61,323 nucleotides of DNA, taken from contig NZ_JAEEAP010000007.1 of NCBI RefSeq assembly GCF_016103465.1, positions 1-61,323 of the forward strand, given 5' to 3'. Source of the stretch: Streptomyces sabulosicollis. GTDB lineage: Bacteria; Actinomycetota; Actinomycetes; Streptomycetales; Streptomycetaceae. The position numbers and the translations under genes are program-made. Of the stretch, positions 40,851 to 50,070 are shown piece after piece; the stretch's first letter is position 1, and every line of letters starts with the position of its first letter. The notes under the pieces are model-generated. The model searched no databases, had not been told where the DNA came from, and saw nothing but the letters and a program-made list of their open reading frames with translations.

Positions 40851-41838
40851 CGCCCACCTCCTCCACCGCCTCGCACCAGGCATTCAGGTCTTCCGTCGGG
40901 TCCAGAGCCTTCGAGCGGGCCTTGGCCCGGCGCGATGCCGCCCGGTACGTGACAGGATCGTCGAGCGCCTCGACCGCCTTCTGCCATGCACCAATGTCCT
41001 TGCGGTCCTGAAAGATGCCCGCTGGCCCGAGAGACTCGGTGAGGCCCTCGGTGGGGCGTGCTAGCACGGGTATCCCGCTAGCCATGGCCTCGACTCCCAC
41101 ACGACCCCACGACTCGTAGTCGGAAGGCATGAGCAGAATTCTGGTGCGGGCGTACACCTCGTCGCGCATCCTGTGCCCGTCCATGTGGTCGAGCACGAGC
41201 ACATTCGGCAGATCGGGGGGCTGCTGCTCACCGTAGCCGCCACGGACCGCGAGGAACTTGCGATCCGGCATGCGCTCCGCGAGCTCAGTCAAGACGCCGA
41301 CACCTTTGGTAGCGGTGCAGTTGATCAGAGTGATGCAGTCCCCCGGCCGCGTCCGGTACTCCTTCGCGTGCACAGGAGGCCGCACCACCAGCATCCGGTC
41401 CGGGCGACGCGACTGGCCGCCGAAGTGCCGCTCAGCCTCCGCCCGCATCCACTCCGAATTCACGACGGCCAACGCCGTCGAACCCGCGGCCATCGGCTCC
41501 CACGTCAGGTCGAACGTGTTGTGGCACACCACGACCAGGGGCACACCGTGGCCACGGGCCAAACACGCGGTGGACGGCACATTCTCCAGGTGACTGACCA
41601 GCACATCCGCTCGGGCTGCCGCCGAAGCGAAGCCGTTGCTGAGGCCGTGCGGGACGACGCGGATGCCGTCCACCTCATGTGGGTCGCGGCTTGCCGCCCA
41701 CTGCGACAGCCACACCTCAGCAGCATGACCGCGGCCAACCAGGGCGCGCAGCATCTCGTGCAGCGCCCACTCCGCCCCCGCATTGTGATCAGGGAGGTAG
41801 GCATGAACACGAGCCACGATTCGCAGCGGGCGCGTCAC
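40828..41838 (-). CDS. GT4-family glycosyltransferase, copy B
   Basis: A 336-residue GT-B fold enzyme of family GT4: N-terminal NAGAEWALHEML, middle HNTFD, NSEWMRA, and the C-terminal EX7E motif ESWGRVGVE in PSDYESWGRVGVEAMASGIPV. It is clearly paralogous to the gene at 42451-43464. It overlaps the connector gene (GTGA) and the head-closure gene, so it is fully embedded in the head operon. It probably transfers a sugar from a nucleotide donor to a virion protein. Confidence 0.92.
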   Translation of the reverse strand: MTRPLRIVARVHAYLPDHNAGAEWALHEMLRALVGRGHAAEVWLSQWAASRDPHEVDGIRVVPHGLSNGFASAAARADVLVSHLENVPSTACLARGHGVPLVVVCHNTFDLTWEPMAAGSTALAVVNSEWMRAEAERHFGGQSRRPDRMLVVRPPVHAKEYRTRPGDCITLINCTATKGVGVLTELAERMPDRKFLAVRGGYGEQQPPDLPNVLVLDHMDGHRMRDEVYARTRILLMPSDYESWGRVGVEAMASGIPVLARPTEGLTESLGPAGIFQDRKDIGAWQKAVEALDDPVTYRAASRRAKARSKALDPTEDLNAWCEAVEEVGGARTASR

Positions 41839-42467
41839 CGGAACCTCACCATCGACATGCCAGCCTTCCGCCGATATCCGGCAAGGGCGAGCATCTGCCG
41901 ATCCTCGTCAGTCATCACCACCGCGGTGCCGACCCCGGAGCCGTCCGTGCGGTAGCTGTACGGGCCGATCGTCTCCCCCACTACACCGCCAGCAACCGTA
42001 GGCGCCGTCAGGGTGCGCAGCACCATGCGGGCTACCACCGCGACGACGTCCGGGGGGACGACGGTGACGCCGTGGCTGTAGGTGACCCGATACGTGCCCG
42101 GGTAGGCATCGGTGTCCTCGTCGTGCCAGAGTTCCGGCAGGTTGATGATTGGGCTGTCGGTGCTGGTCCGGATGATGTCGAGGCCATCCCACTGCCAGCC
42201 GACGACCGGCAAATCGGGTGCTCCCCCGGCACCGACCGCGACGACGGCCGTCACATTGATGACGGGCCGCTGCGGGAGGCGGATCTCGCCCTGCTGGGCG
42301 CGCACTACCACGGTCTGGTTGTCGGTGCGGGTGAAGTCCTGCCCGGTGTATGAGCGCACGAGAGCCGAGGCGTCGGCCAGCAGGGCGTTCGCTCTGGCTG
42401 CCTCGTCGGCGGTGAGTGGCCTGCCGATGCGGGCCTCTAGGGCGGTCAGGTCAGTGAGGGCGTCCAC
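41835..42467 (-). CDS. Head-tail connector protein
   Basis: A 210-residue gp6-like connector: LEARIGRPLTADEAARANALLADASALVRSYTGQDF, then a beta domain (PVINVTAVV.. YRVTYSHGVTVVPPDVVAVVARMVLRTL) and a C-terminal arm. It forms the ring below the portal. It lies between the two glycosyltransferase genes and overlaps both. Confidence 0.87.
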   Translation of the reverse strand: MDALTDLTALEARIGRPLTADEAARANALLADASALVRSYTGQDFTRTDNQTVVVRAQQGEIRLPQRPVINVTAVVAVGAGGAPDLPVVGWQWDGLDIIRTSTDSPIINLPELWHDEDTDAYPGTYRVTYSHGVTVVPPDVVAVVARMVLRTLTAPTVAGGVVGETIGPYSYRTDGSGVGTAVVMTDEDRQMLALAGYRRKAGMSMVRFR

Positions 42468-43464
42468 GTTTGGCCACCCCCTCGATCACCTGGCACCAGG
42501 TGTCCAGCTCGGCTTTCGGGTTGAGTTCGGCGGCTCTGGCGGCGGCAGCCTTGGACGCGCGCGGGTATTCCTTCGGAGTGGTCAGCCGCTTGATTTCGGC
42601 TATCCAGGTGTCGAGGTCGTCCCGGTCGCAGAACGCGCCAGCCGAGCCGAGGGATTCGCGAAGCCCTGGCGTGGGGTGGGCAATGACGGGGATGCCACTG
42701 CACATTGCCTCGACCGCGACCCGCCCGTAGGACTCGTAGACCGACGGGGCCAGCAGCAGCTTGGTGCGGGCGTACACGTCCTTGGCCATCCGGTCCCCGG
42801 GTGTGTGCGGCACGATCTCCACATTCGGCAGGTCGCTGCGGATGAGCTGATGGCCGTAGCCACCCACGACGCCGAGGAACTTCCTGCGAGGCATCCGCTC
42901 CGCCAGGCCATAGAAGATCTTCGCGCCCTTCTCTTCCGTCAGGTTGATCAGCGTAATCCGGTCGCCCGGCTTCGCCCGGTAGTCATCCACAGCGACCGGC
43001 GGTCGCACGACGATCCCATAGGGCATAGGCCGGTCCCCGCGGTGGATGCGCCACCACGCTTCAACATCAGCCCGCATCCACTCGGTGTTGTACACCACCA
43101 GTTGGGGCGAGCCCTTGACCAGCCACTGCTTCGACTTGTCGTAGGTGTTGTGCAGCAGATGCGCCACCGGGATCCTGTTCAGCTCGCCCAGGATCGACGC
43201 CCGCGCCGTGTTCTCCAGATGAGTCACGACCACATCAGCACGGCCCTCGCCACGCATCCATCGCCCCGGGTCCGACTTACTGCGGAACGGGTGCACCAGC
43301 ACGCCATCCAGCTCGTATCCGTCGTCCACCGCAGAAGCCGCGGACAGCAGGACATTCACAGTGTGGCCTCGGGCGGCCAGCTCCCGCAGGAGACTGTGCG
43401 CCGCCCACTCGGCGCCAGCGTTGTGGGCCGGAGGGTAGGCGTGCAGCATCGCCAGAACCCGCAA
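42451..43464 (-). CDS. GT4-family glycosyltransferase, copy A
   Basis: A 337-residue GT4 enzyme: NAGAEWAAHSLLRELAARGH, HNTYD, NTEWMRADV, VVRPPVAVDDYRAKPGDRITLINLTEEKG, and the EX7E motif ESYGRVAVE. It shares these blocks with copy B at similar spacing, so the two arose by duplication. The TTG at 43464 has GGAG upstream; an ATG five codons later is possible. It directly follows the major capsid gene, which makes the capsid an obvious acceptor candidate. Confidence 0.92.
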   Translation of the reverse strand: MRVLAMLHAYPPAHNAGAEWAAHSLLRELAARGHTVNVLLSAASAVDDGYELDGVLVHPFRSKSDPGRWMRGEGRADVVVTHLENTARASILGELNRIPVAHLLHNTYDKSKQWLVKGSPQLVVYNTEWMRADVEAWWRIHRGDRPMPYGIVVRPPVAVDDYRAKPGDRITLINLTEEKGAKIFYGLAERMPRRKFLGVVGGYGHQLIRSDLPNVEIVPHTPGDRMAKDVYARTKLLLAPSVYESYGRVAVEAMCSGIPVIAHPTPGLRESLGSAGAFCDRDDLDTWIAEIKRLTTPKEYPRASKAAAARAAELNPKAELDTWCQVIEGVAKRGRPH

Positions 43465-43521
43465 CGGAGACTCCGATCTGATGACGGCCGGCAGTCCAGT
43501 CGAACTGCCGGCCGTGGTTGG

Positions 43522-44472
43522 TCAGGACGCGGCGGTGGTCGACTGCACGACACCGAACGGCGAGCGGGTCGCCGAGTTGGTGTTCAGGCGGGTCGCCGGG
43601 TTGGCCGTGGCGAACGCGAAACGGGCCACCACGCGCATGGCGACCGAGTCCTGCTGCATCAGGTTGAGGATGACCTTGCCGTCGTCGTCGGAGATGACGC
43701 CCTCGGTGAACATCTTGAAAGTGATGTCCTGGCGAAGGCCGACGATCGCCTTACGCCAGTCGCCCATCAGCAGCTCCGCCTCGGACATGTCCCAGGCACC
43801 GTTCGTGAGCTCCGACATGCCGTAGCCGTACAGGGTGCCCCCGGGCGTGCCCTGCATGTTTGGCTGGTAGATCGGCAGACCCTGCTCGGAGCGGATGCCG
43901 TTCAGCTTCCAGGTCAGCCCCGGCCGGGAGACGAAGCCATTGACAGCGAACCCGTCGAGGGCGACCTTCTCGGCGACGGAGGCGACGTCGACACCGAAGT
44001 CGGCGCCGGTGCCGGCGATGACGGCGTTGCCAGCGGCGACCGCGGACTGGTAAACGGCCGTCGGCCAGGTCGACGGCTTGTCGAGGCCGAACAGGGCGGC
44101 GCCGTCGAGCTTGGCGCCGATCGCCTCCACCAGGCGAGGGCGCACCTGGTCCCAGATCGGCATCTGGGCGTCGTCGAGGTATGCCTCGGGGATCGGGATG
44201 ATCGCCGCAATCTCTTCGACGATGAGGTCGACGTTCTTCCAGTCCTGCGCGGACGTCTGCTTCAGTCCGGTGTCGCCACCGACGAAGTAGGCGATCGGCA
44301 TGACGTCGAGGACGGGCTGGCGCTGTGTCTTGGTCGACATCGGCACCTGCGCGGCGCGCTGGAGGACCGCGGAGGCCGCGGGCATCTCCTGGATGATCTG
44401 CGCCGAGACCGGTTCCGGGACCAGCGGGTCGTTGCTGGCGTCCCGAGAGATCAGAGAGTTGTACGTAGCCAC
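43522..44472 (-). CDS. Major capsid protein, HK97 fold
   Basis: A 316-residue capsid protein. It shows HK97 features: an N-terminal region rich in Ser (TYNSLISRDASND), QPVLDVMPIAYFVGGDTG, the E-loop/P-domain FVSRPGLTWKLNGIRSEQGLPIY, and a C-terminal LMQQDSVAMRVVARFAFATANP. No prohead protease gene is evident nearby. The ATG is at 44472. It follows the scaffold gene as expected. Confidence 0.92.
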   Translation of the reverse strand: MATYNSLISRDASNDPLVPEPVSAQIIQEMPAASAVLQRAAQVPMSTKTQRQPVLDVMPIAYFVGGDTGLKQTSAQDWKNVDLIVEEIAAIIPIPEAYLDDAQMPIWDQVRPRLVEAIGAKLDGAALFGLDKPSTWPTAVYQSAVAAGNAVIAGTGADFGVDVASVAEKVALDGFAVNGFVSRPGLTWKLNGIRSEQGLPIYQPNMQGTPGGTLYGYGMSELTNGAWDMSEAELLMGDWRKAIVGLRQDITFKMFTEGVISDDDGKVILNLMQQDSVAMRVVARFAFATANPATRLNTNSATRSPFGVVQSTTAAS

Positions 44473-44546
44473 GGGGTCTCCTTTCGGAAAAGCAGCGACC
44501 CCGGCCCCGTGGACATGGGAGATTCCGGTGCTGCGGAGGTGTCGGA

Positions 44547-45218
44547 TCAGGTGGTGCGGCGACCCGCCAACTGGCGGATCCAGTCGTCCGGCGACGCCTG
44601 GTTCGCGGACGCCGGTGCCGCACCGGGGGTGAGCGACTCCACGGGCCGATGGGCGGCCGGTGTCGGCGCGGGAGCAGTCGTCTTGAGCCGCTCAGCGAGG
44701 GCCTCGGCCCGCGCATTGATCTCCTCGTCCGTTCCGCTGCCGAGCAGGTCGATCAGGTCCGGCGGGATGTTGTGCGTGGCCGCTGCCATCAGCCGGGCGT
44801 TCGCCGACTGCAAGTCGGCCAATTGCTGCTCCAGGCCAGTCGCCCGCTGCGTGGCCCGCTCCAGCTCGGTCTTCTGCGAGTCCTCGAACTCGCGGTACTT
44901 TTCGGCGGCCTGCCGCAACTGATCGATCTCGTCCTTCGACTTGAAGCCGAGGGCACTCAGGTGCTGGTTCTCGTGCTTGCGAGCCAGGGACTTCCACTTC
45001 GTCGCCTCGGCCTCCCAGTCCGTCTCCTCCGGCTGTCCGCCGTTCGAAGCAGCAGGCTGCTGGGGTTCGGGCTGGGCTGGCGCCGCAGGTGCGGCCGGCT
45101 TGGGCGGGTTGAGGAACTGGCCTGCGGCGACGGCGTCGTCCAGCATCTGCTGGGCGGCTGCGTCGCCTCCGCTTCCCCTCGCAGGGGTGGCGGCGGGCTC
45201 GGCGTTGGGTTCGGACAT
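44547..45218 (-). CDS. Scaffolding protein
   Basis: A 223-residue acidic protein: disordered Pro/Ala start, a central coiled coil (DEIDQLRQAAEKYREFEDSQKTELERATQRATGLEQQLADLQSANARL) and a short helical end. It is upstream of the major capsid gene, the standard place for a scaffold. The ATG is at 45218. Confidence 0.85.
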   Translation of the reverse strand: MSEPNAEPAATPARGSGGDAAAQQMLDDAVAAGQFLNPPKPAAPAAPAQPEPQQPAASNGGQPEETDWEAEATKWKSLARKHENQHLSALGFKSKDEIDQLRQAAEKYREFEDSQKTELERATQRATGLEQQLADLQSANARLMAAATHNIPPDLIDLLGSGTDEEINARAEALAERLKTTAPAPTPAAHRPVESLTPGAAPASANQASPDDWIRQLAGRRTT

Positions 45219-45226
45219 CGGTGACT

Positions 45227-45348
45227 CCCATGTCGGGGTCGCGCACCTGCCATGTCGGCGATGGTGCGGCATCGGGCATCAAAAAGGCGCCCGCCATGTC
45301 GGCAAGCGCTGGTCAGGCAACGGGTGACGGCCCGCCATGTCGGCGATG
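45227..45348. repeat. Four copies of a CCATGTCGG element between head genes
   Basis: The core CCATGTCGG occurs at about 45228, 45250, 45293 and 45334; three copies share 17 bases (45248-45264, 45291-45307, 45332-45348) with minor changes. They fill the space between the scaffold gene and the DUF6582-like gene. Nothing else is seen here. Confidence 0.85.
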
Positions 45349-45351
45349 CCG

Positions 45352-45618
45352 TCAAGACTTGAGGGACCCGTCGGCGTTCCAGTTCGACGGGATCAGGTTC
45401 GTGAGGTTCAGCTCGCGGGCCCGCTTGAGGATGAAGCGCCTCACTTGGGCTCGGGCCTCTTCCGTGTTCGGCCGGACCCGGCCTACTGCTCGGATCGCGT
45501 TCTCCAGGTCTAAGCGGTTACGGATCTGGAAGCGGCCGGGGCGGTCCTGGTCGGGGGCAGGCATCGCCTTTCCCTGCTTCACCAGGTCGCGCATCGCATC
45601 GGCTGACGGCTGTGCCAC
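45352..45618 (-). CDS. Small DUF6582-like head-operon protein
   Basis: An 88-residue protein with GRFQIRNRLDLENAIRAVGRV.. EEARAQVRRFILKRARELNLTNLIPSNW, the pattern of DUF6582 modules found in phage head regions. GTG start after GGGAGGTGA. Role unknown. Confidence 0.7.
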   Translation of the reverse strand: MAQPSADAMRDLVKQGKAMPAPDQDRPGRFQIRNRLDLENAIRAVGRVRPNTEEARAQVRRFILKRARELNLTNLIPSNWNADGSLKS

Positions 45619-45631
45619 AGTTCACCTCCCC

Positions 45632-46405
45632 TCACCGCTGTCGCTCGGGTGGCGTGTATCCGGCACGGCCTTCGGCCTCCCACCAGCGACGGAACGCGTT
45701 CACCGCATCCCGTCCGCCAGTGCCCCTCGTCACACGCAGCCAGTCGTCGTACAGCCTGTTCGCGAGCCCTACAAACGGCTCATCGAGCGTAAACGCAGGC
45801 CACGCCTGGCAGCCGCAATGATCGTGGTACGAGTTGCCGCCCTGCCTCGGGTCACCAGCCGTCTTCGCCGACTTGTACACCGGCCCCCGGGAGGCGAGCA
45901 TGGCGCACCAGGCGCATGGATCGTTGTCCGTGACCCGGGACCATCCAGTGGCACGCTCGTCGTCTTCGATGGACTGATTCATTACCGACCGGCCGCCCTC
46001 GAGGGCCAGATACTGCGTGGAGCCCACCATGCGGACGGCTGCCGCATCCATGGCCTGCTGCGGCGTCTTCCCCGCCGTGATCGCCTTCTTGAACTCGACC
46101 GGCCCCGTCACATCCAGGGCGGACTCCAGGCGGTCGACGGCAAGCTTCAGCGGCCCGGACGGCACGAACCCGTCTTCCGGTACCCCTGCATCCCGGCGGG
46201 CATCCACATAGGCGGCACGTGCCAGCGCGGCGGACTGCTCACGGGCCTGCTCCACGATCGGCATCAGCGCGGCACGCACGGCAGGCCACGATTCGTCCAC
46301 CTTGGCCGGATTCATCAGATCCCGCCATACTCGCAGCACCTGCCGAGCCATTCTGGCGACCAGCAGCGCCTGCACCCGGCGGTACGCCTGCGCCTTCCCG
46401 GCCAC
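45632..46405 (-). CDS. MuF-like minor head protein
   Basis: A 257-residue head-morphogenesis protein (VG15/MuF class): a helical N-terminus and a Cys/His-rich end, DPCAWCAMLASRGPVYKSAK.. YHDHCGCQAWPAF, conserved across actinophages and located directly after the portal. The GTG at 46405 starts two bases past the portal stop. It is thought to be packaged in the head. Confidence 0.85.
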   Translation of the reverse strand: MAGKAQAYRRVQALLVARMARQVLRVWRDLMNPAKVDESWPAVRAALMPIVEQAREQSAALARAAYVDARRDAGVPEDGFVPSGPLKLAVDRLESALDVTGPVEFKKAITAGKTPQQAMDAAAVRMVGSTQYLALEGGRSVMNQSIEDDERATGWSRVTDNDPCAWCAMLASRGPVYKSAKTAGDPRQGGNSYHDHCGCQAWPAFTLDEPFVGLANRLYDDWLRVTRGTGGRDAVNAFRRWWEAEGRAGYTPPERQR

Positions 46406-46407
46406 CC

Positions 46408-47805
46408 TCAGGCCGCCGGAGCAATCGGTTCAACGGGCATCACGGCGTCGGGCGGAGGCTGCATCTGCTTCTCGATGATCCCGTTGAGTCGGCTCATCGC
46501 ATCGCCCTCGGATGCGGCCTTCTTCCACCGCTCCACATCCGTCTGCGTCACTCCGGGCACCCGCTCCCACAGTTCCTGCGGTGGCACCCCGAGCATCGTC
46601 ACGAGCTTGCCCAGCGCATCCACAGTTTGCGCCAGCGACCGGGCTGAGGTGTCCCGCCACACCACCTGCGCGGAAGTGTCGTTCCACGCGTCCTCATCGC
46701 GGGATGCGAGGCCGACGAGGCGGAGCATCTGTTCGTGCCCTTCGCCGCACAGCGACTCGTGCTCGTCGACGTTACGGTCCAAGCCGTCCCGTGCGGCTGC
46801 CAGAGCCTCCGCCGACAGGTTCACCATCTGCCCGAGCAGGTGGTATGGCGGCACCTGGGAGATGGTGGCGATGTTCCGCACCGTCGACTCCCGCGAATCC
46901 AGGTAGCCCTTGAGATCAGTCGCCCCAAACTCGCCGAACTTGGTGTCCGCATCCTCGGCAACAAACAAGCCGTCCACCCGAGACCGGAACGGTTCGATCG
47001 GGTTACCCTGCTCGTCGAGCGGAGGCGCCATGCCTGTCACCCATCGCTGCCGGAACGCCGCATACTGCTGGGCCATGAGCAGACCAAACGTGGTCATGTT
47101 CAACTGGTCCTGGATTTCGATCAGCGGCTCGACCTCGCCAATGACGCCATCACCGTCGAGATCCTCCAAGTTGATGTAGCGCACCACAGGGCAGACCCCC
47201 ATGTTGTGCCGCATCAGCCACTGCTCCCCGTCGGGCTCCAGTTGGGACCCGTCCACCTTGCCGGTCAGCGTGTATCGGGCCTGGTCGTCGTAGACCCGGA
47301 CCACGCGGCGCTTTCCACTTCGGGTGTTCTCCACACGGTCCTCGACCGCGAAGATCGGCCACTCGTCGTTCACCGGATCCCCGTAGAGAGCCGTCATCCT
47401 CCGCGGAGAGAAGGGGGTGATGACCGGCACCGGTTTCCCCGGCATCACCACCGCATAGGCGGCCCCGTAGGTCAGCACCGAACGGTGGATGCCATGCTGC
47501 CGGGCGTCCATCCGGTTCGCCTGCCACACCTGCCATGGCGCCGCATTCTCATCCGAGCCCGCAGGCCGGTAGCCGTCCACGTACATGTTCTGCGCCACGA
47601 CCTTTACCACGAGCGGCAGAACATTCACCCGTGCACGCTCGATCAGCCACCGGTACTCGGCGCGAGCACCCCGCGGCACATACACCGAGTCGTGCTTGCC
47701 GCAGATGTACCGCTGAATCCTGTCCAGCCGAGCCTGCTCGCCCTTACGCAACTCCAGTAGGTGGCGAGCCGTCGATACCGCCTCATCCCGACCCATCAGC
47801 GCCAT
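46408..47805 (-). CDS. Portal protein, SPP1 gp6-like
   Basis: A 465-residue portal protein: QRYICGKHDSVYVPRGARAEYRWLIERARVNVLPLVVKVVAQNMYVDGYRP at the start, HNMGVCPVVRYINLEDLDGDGVIGEVEPLIEIQDQLN in the middle, VPPYHLLGQMVNLSAEAL near the pore helix. It forms the dodecameric channel. An ATG at 47805 has GAGGGGG upstream. Confidence 0.92.
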   Translation of the reverse strand: MALMGRDEAVSTARHLLELRKGEQARLDRIQRYICGKHDSVYVPRGARAEYRWLIERARVNVLPLVVKVVAQNMYVDGYRPAGSDENAAPWQVWQANRMDARQHGIHRSVLTYGAAYAVVMPGKPVPVITPFSPRRMTALYGDPVNDEWPIFAVEDRVENTRSGKRRVVRVYDDQARYTLTGKVDGSQLEPDGEQWLMRHNMGVCPVVRYINLEDLDGDGVIGEVEPLIEIQDQLNMTTFGLLMAQQYAAFRQRWVTGMAPPLDEQGNPIEPFRSRVDGLFVAEDADTKFGEFGATDLKGYLDSRESTVRNIATISQVPPYHLLGQMVNLSAEALAAARDGLDRNVDEHESLCGEGHEQMLRLVGLASRDEDAWNDTSAQVVWRDTSARSLAQTVDALGKLVTMLGVPPQELWERVPGVTQTDVERWKKAASEGDAMSRLNGIIEKQMQPPPDAVMPVEPIAPAA

Positions 47806-47823
47806 GCCAGGTCCACCCCCTCG

Positions 47824-49473
47824 CTACGCGAACCCATGCACGCGCCCGGTCCGCTGCCGCTTCTTCTGCCGCTTCGCCCAATCCGGCGACGCCAGAAGAG
47901 CCCGCCGAGCCATGTCCGCCAGTTGCATCGCCGCGAACCCGTCGACCTTCTTTGGCGACTCCCGCGACTCCTTGCCGAAAGACACGCCCCAGCGGTTCGG
48001 CCGGCGCCGCGCGTTAGCCACGTGCCGGTTCAGGATCGGATGGTCCGTGTGCGGCAGCTTCCCATCGCCGATGGCCTGCACCAGCGCCTCCGTGGCCAAC
48101 GTCAGTTCCTGCTGCCGACCCCGCATGTCGTAGCCCACAACGGATTTCGGTGACGCTTTCACCAACAGCTCATCCCGATAGGTTTCGCCCCACTCGTCGA
48201 TGTACGACTCCCACAGCTTCACGTCGGCGAAGAACGCCCGCACCTGGTAGATCCCGAAGGCGTGCGCCACCAGGTCGGAGACCTGCTTGCGGTCCACCTC
48301 CCAGTTCTTGCCGAGCGGACCGTCGGGACGTTCCCAGATGCCCATCGGCTGCGCGAGCCGGTCCGATACCCTCATCGCGACCAAAGCCGTGGCGTCGTCA
48401 GTCTTGCCGCCGTCGAAACCGAGGACGATCTCGTCTCCGTCCTGCAAGCGCAGTTCAGACGCGCACTTCGTCCACTCGCCCGGGTCCAGCAGCGCGTCCT
48501 CGGCCGCCACGGGTTGGTTCAGCCAGTAGCGACGCGAGTCCGACGGCGCGGACTGCGGGTCCCAGATCTCGGCGACGATCCCGTCCAGATCCATCCAAGC
48601 CGCAGCTGGCCCATAAGCCTCCCGCAGGCCCTCCAGAAGCGCGTCCCGGTCCGCCAGATCGGTGCCGTTCTTCGCCTGCCGGTGGTCGAACAGTAGACCC
48701 GCGGCGTCCGCATCCCGCACCCGGCCTTCCTTGATGGCCTTGTAGTAGGTGTGCGTCGCCTCGGCCACCGAATCCTGGCCCGGCTCGTACATTGTCGACG
48801 TCTCGAGACACCACGGCTCGGCTTCCTTGCGCTTGCGCAGATTCCGCCGCACGGTGCCGTGCATCCGACGCAGCTCCGGCAGCACGTACAGGTGGGTCTC
48901 GTCGAAGACCGCGAAGGTCTCCTTGCCGCCATCCTTCGCTGCAGAAGATGCGGTGGATGGGGTGATCTCGCCCCGCTGGTGGTGAAGGATGATGCGGCTC
49001 GACGACTGCGCAGACTTCCCGATGTCGATGCCCGGGAAGTCGTCGCCGTGCTGTTCGACGAGATACTCCAGCATCGTGGTGACGTTGTCGTAGGTGTTGC
49101 CTGACTGCCCTTCCTCCGTTGCGAGGCAGCGAATGAACGGCGACTTCACCGGACGGCCGACCGGCTCCCCGTTCGCGTCCCAGCCGTCGAAACGGACCGG
49201 GAACAGTGCCTCCGCACAGACCAGCATCCCGGCCAACTCAGACTTCGCGCGCCCCTTGGCCCGCGACAAGAACGCCCGCCGGTACACCCGCCGTCCGGTC
49301 TCATCGTCAAGCCGGTACGCCTTGACGATGAAGGCGTAGAACTCGTCGTCCAACTCGATCGGCTCACCGACCACGTCACCAGGGCCGTGGCACAGATACT
49401 CCTCGATGTGCTCGACGATCTGATGCCCCAGGGAGGGGAACTCGCCGTCGTACTGCGGGCCCCTCCACGGCAT
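47824..49473 (-). CDS. terL: Terminase large subunit
   Basis: A 549-residue packaging motor. The ATPase part has the Walker A variant SRAKGRAKSE (70-79) and Walker B FAVFDE (187-192). The nuclease domain has GFDGGKTDDA (351-360, Asp353) and FFADVKLWE (about 415-423). It cuts concatemers and pumps DNA through the portal. Its ATG is preceded by GGGAGG. Confidence 0.95.
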   Translation of the reverse strand: MPWRGPQYDGEFPSLGHQIVEHIEEYLCHGPGDVVGEPIELDDEFYAFIVKAYRLDDETGRRVYRRAFLSRAKGRAKSELAGMLVCAEALFPVRFDGWDANGEPVGRPVKSPFIRCLATEEGQSGNTYDNVTTMLEYLVEQHGDDFPGIDIGKSAQSSSRIILHHQRGEITPSTASSAAKDGGKETFAVFDETHLYVLPELRRMHGTVRRNLRKRKEAEPWCLETSTMYEPGQDSVAEATHTYYKAIKEGRVRDADAAGLLFDHRQAKNGTDLADRDALLEGLREAYGPAAAWMDLDGIVAEIWDPQSAPSDSRRYWLNQPVAAEDALLDPGEWTKCASELRLQDGDEIVLGFDGGKTDDATALVAMRVSDRLAQPMGIWERPDGPLGKNWEVDRKQVSDLVAHAFGIYQVRAFFADVKLWESYIDEWGETYRDELLVKASPKSVVGYDMRGRQQELTLATEALVQAIGDGKLPHTDHPILNRHVANARRRPNRWGVSFGKESRESPKKVDGFAAMQLADMARRALLASPDWAKRQKKRQRTGRVHGFA

Positions 49474-49485
49474 GGCGACCTCCCA

Positions 49486-49587
49486 TCAGGACGCCTTGCG
49501 CTTGGCCACCACGATGCGGCGGCACCTGTCGCAGAGTCGGGGCTCGTTGGGGTTCAGCGCGCCATTGGGGCACGCGCACTGAGTCAT
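49486..49587 (-). CDS. 33-residue Cys-rich peptide (zinc knuckle)
   Basis: A very small frame between the two terminase genes with four Cys (CACPNGALNPNEPRLCDRC), fitting a zinc knuckle, and a basic tail. Start ATG 49587 after GGGGGTGAA. Small zinc proteins are frequent here in actinophages. Confidence 0.6.
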   Translation of the reverse strand: MTQCACPNGALNPNEPRLCDRCRRIVVAKRKAS

Positions 49588-49598
49588 TGCTTCACCCC

Positions 49599-50057
49599 CT
49601 ACACGGCGTCCTCGCTGACGATCCGCAGGTTCTTCCGCCGGTCCGAGGTGGATCGCGGCGTCTCCGCTGGCGGCACTTTGTCCGCCGGGGTCTCGATCTT
49701 CAGCTTGAGCCGCATCCGATCCTCCGGCGTCGCCCCATACTTGGCAGCGCGGAGTCGAACCTCCGAGGCGAATTCCCATCGGCCCTTGGTCCACATGACG
49801 TGATGCAACAAGGCGGTATCCAGCAGGAAATCCCAGTCCGTGTCGATGAACACCTGAGCCTGCGCCGAGCGCCGCCACGTCTCCCACCACTGCACAGTCC
49901 GCGGATGCCACGACTCCTGATCAGGGAGAACCCCCTCCGGGAGCTCAGGGCCGCGAACCTCGTCGTCAACCTCCACACGGCTCAACTCCGCATCCCGAGC
50001 CTTCGAATCGCGCGCCCGGGAGCGAGTCGCCTTCGGCGCCATACCGCGGCCAGCCAT
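49599..50057 (-). CDS. terS: Terminase small subunit
   Basis: A 152-residue protein of the actinophage small-terminase type: SWHPRTVQWWETWRRSAQAQVFIDTDWDFLLDTALLHHVMWTKG.. RLRAAKYGATPEDRMRLKLKIE. It recognises the packaging site and activates the large subunit. ATG 50057 has GAGGGG eight bases upstream. Confidence 0.87.
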   Translation of the reverse strand: MAGRGMAPKATRSRARDSKARDAELSRVEVDDEVRGPELPEGVLPDQESWHPRTVQWWETWRRSAQAQVFIDTDWDFLLDTALLHHVMWTKGRWEFASEVRLRAAKYGATPEDRMRLKLKIETPADKVPPAETPRSTSDRRKNLRIVSEDAV

Positions 50058-50070
50058 CAGGGTCACCCCC

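Noticed and set aside
42112-44922. 936-codon + frame opposite the capsid and glycosyltransferase genes
   Set aside because: Antisense shadow; the minus strand holds a coherent set of phage head genes.
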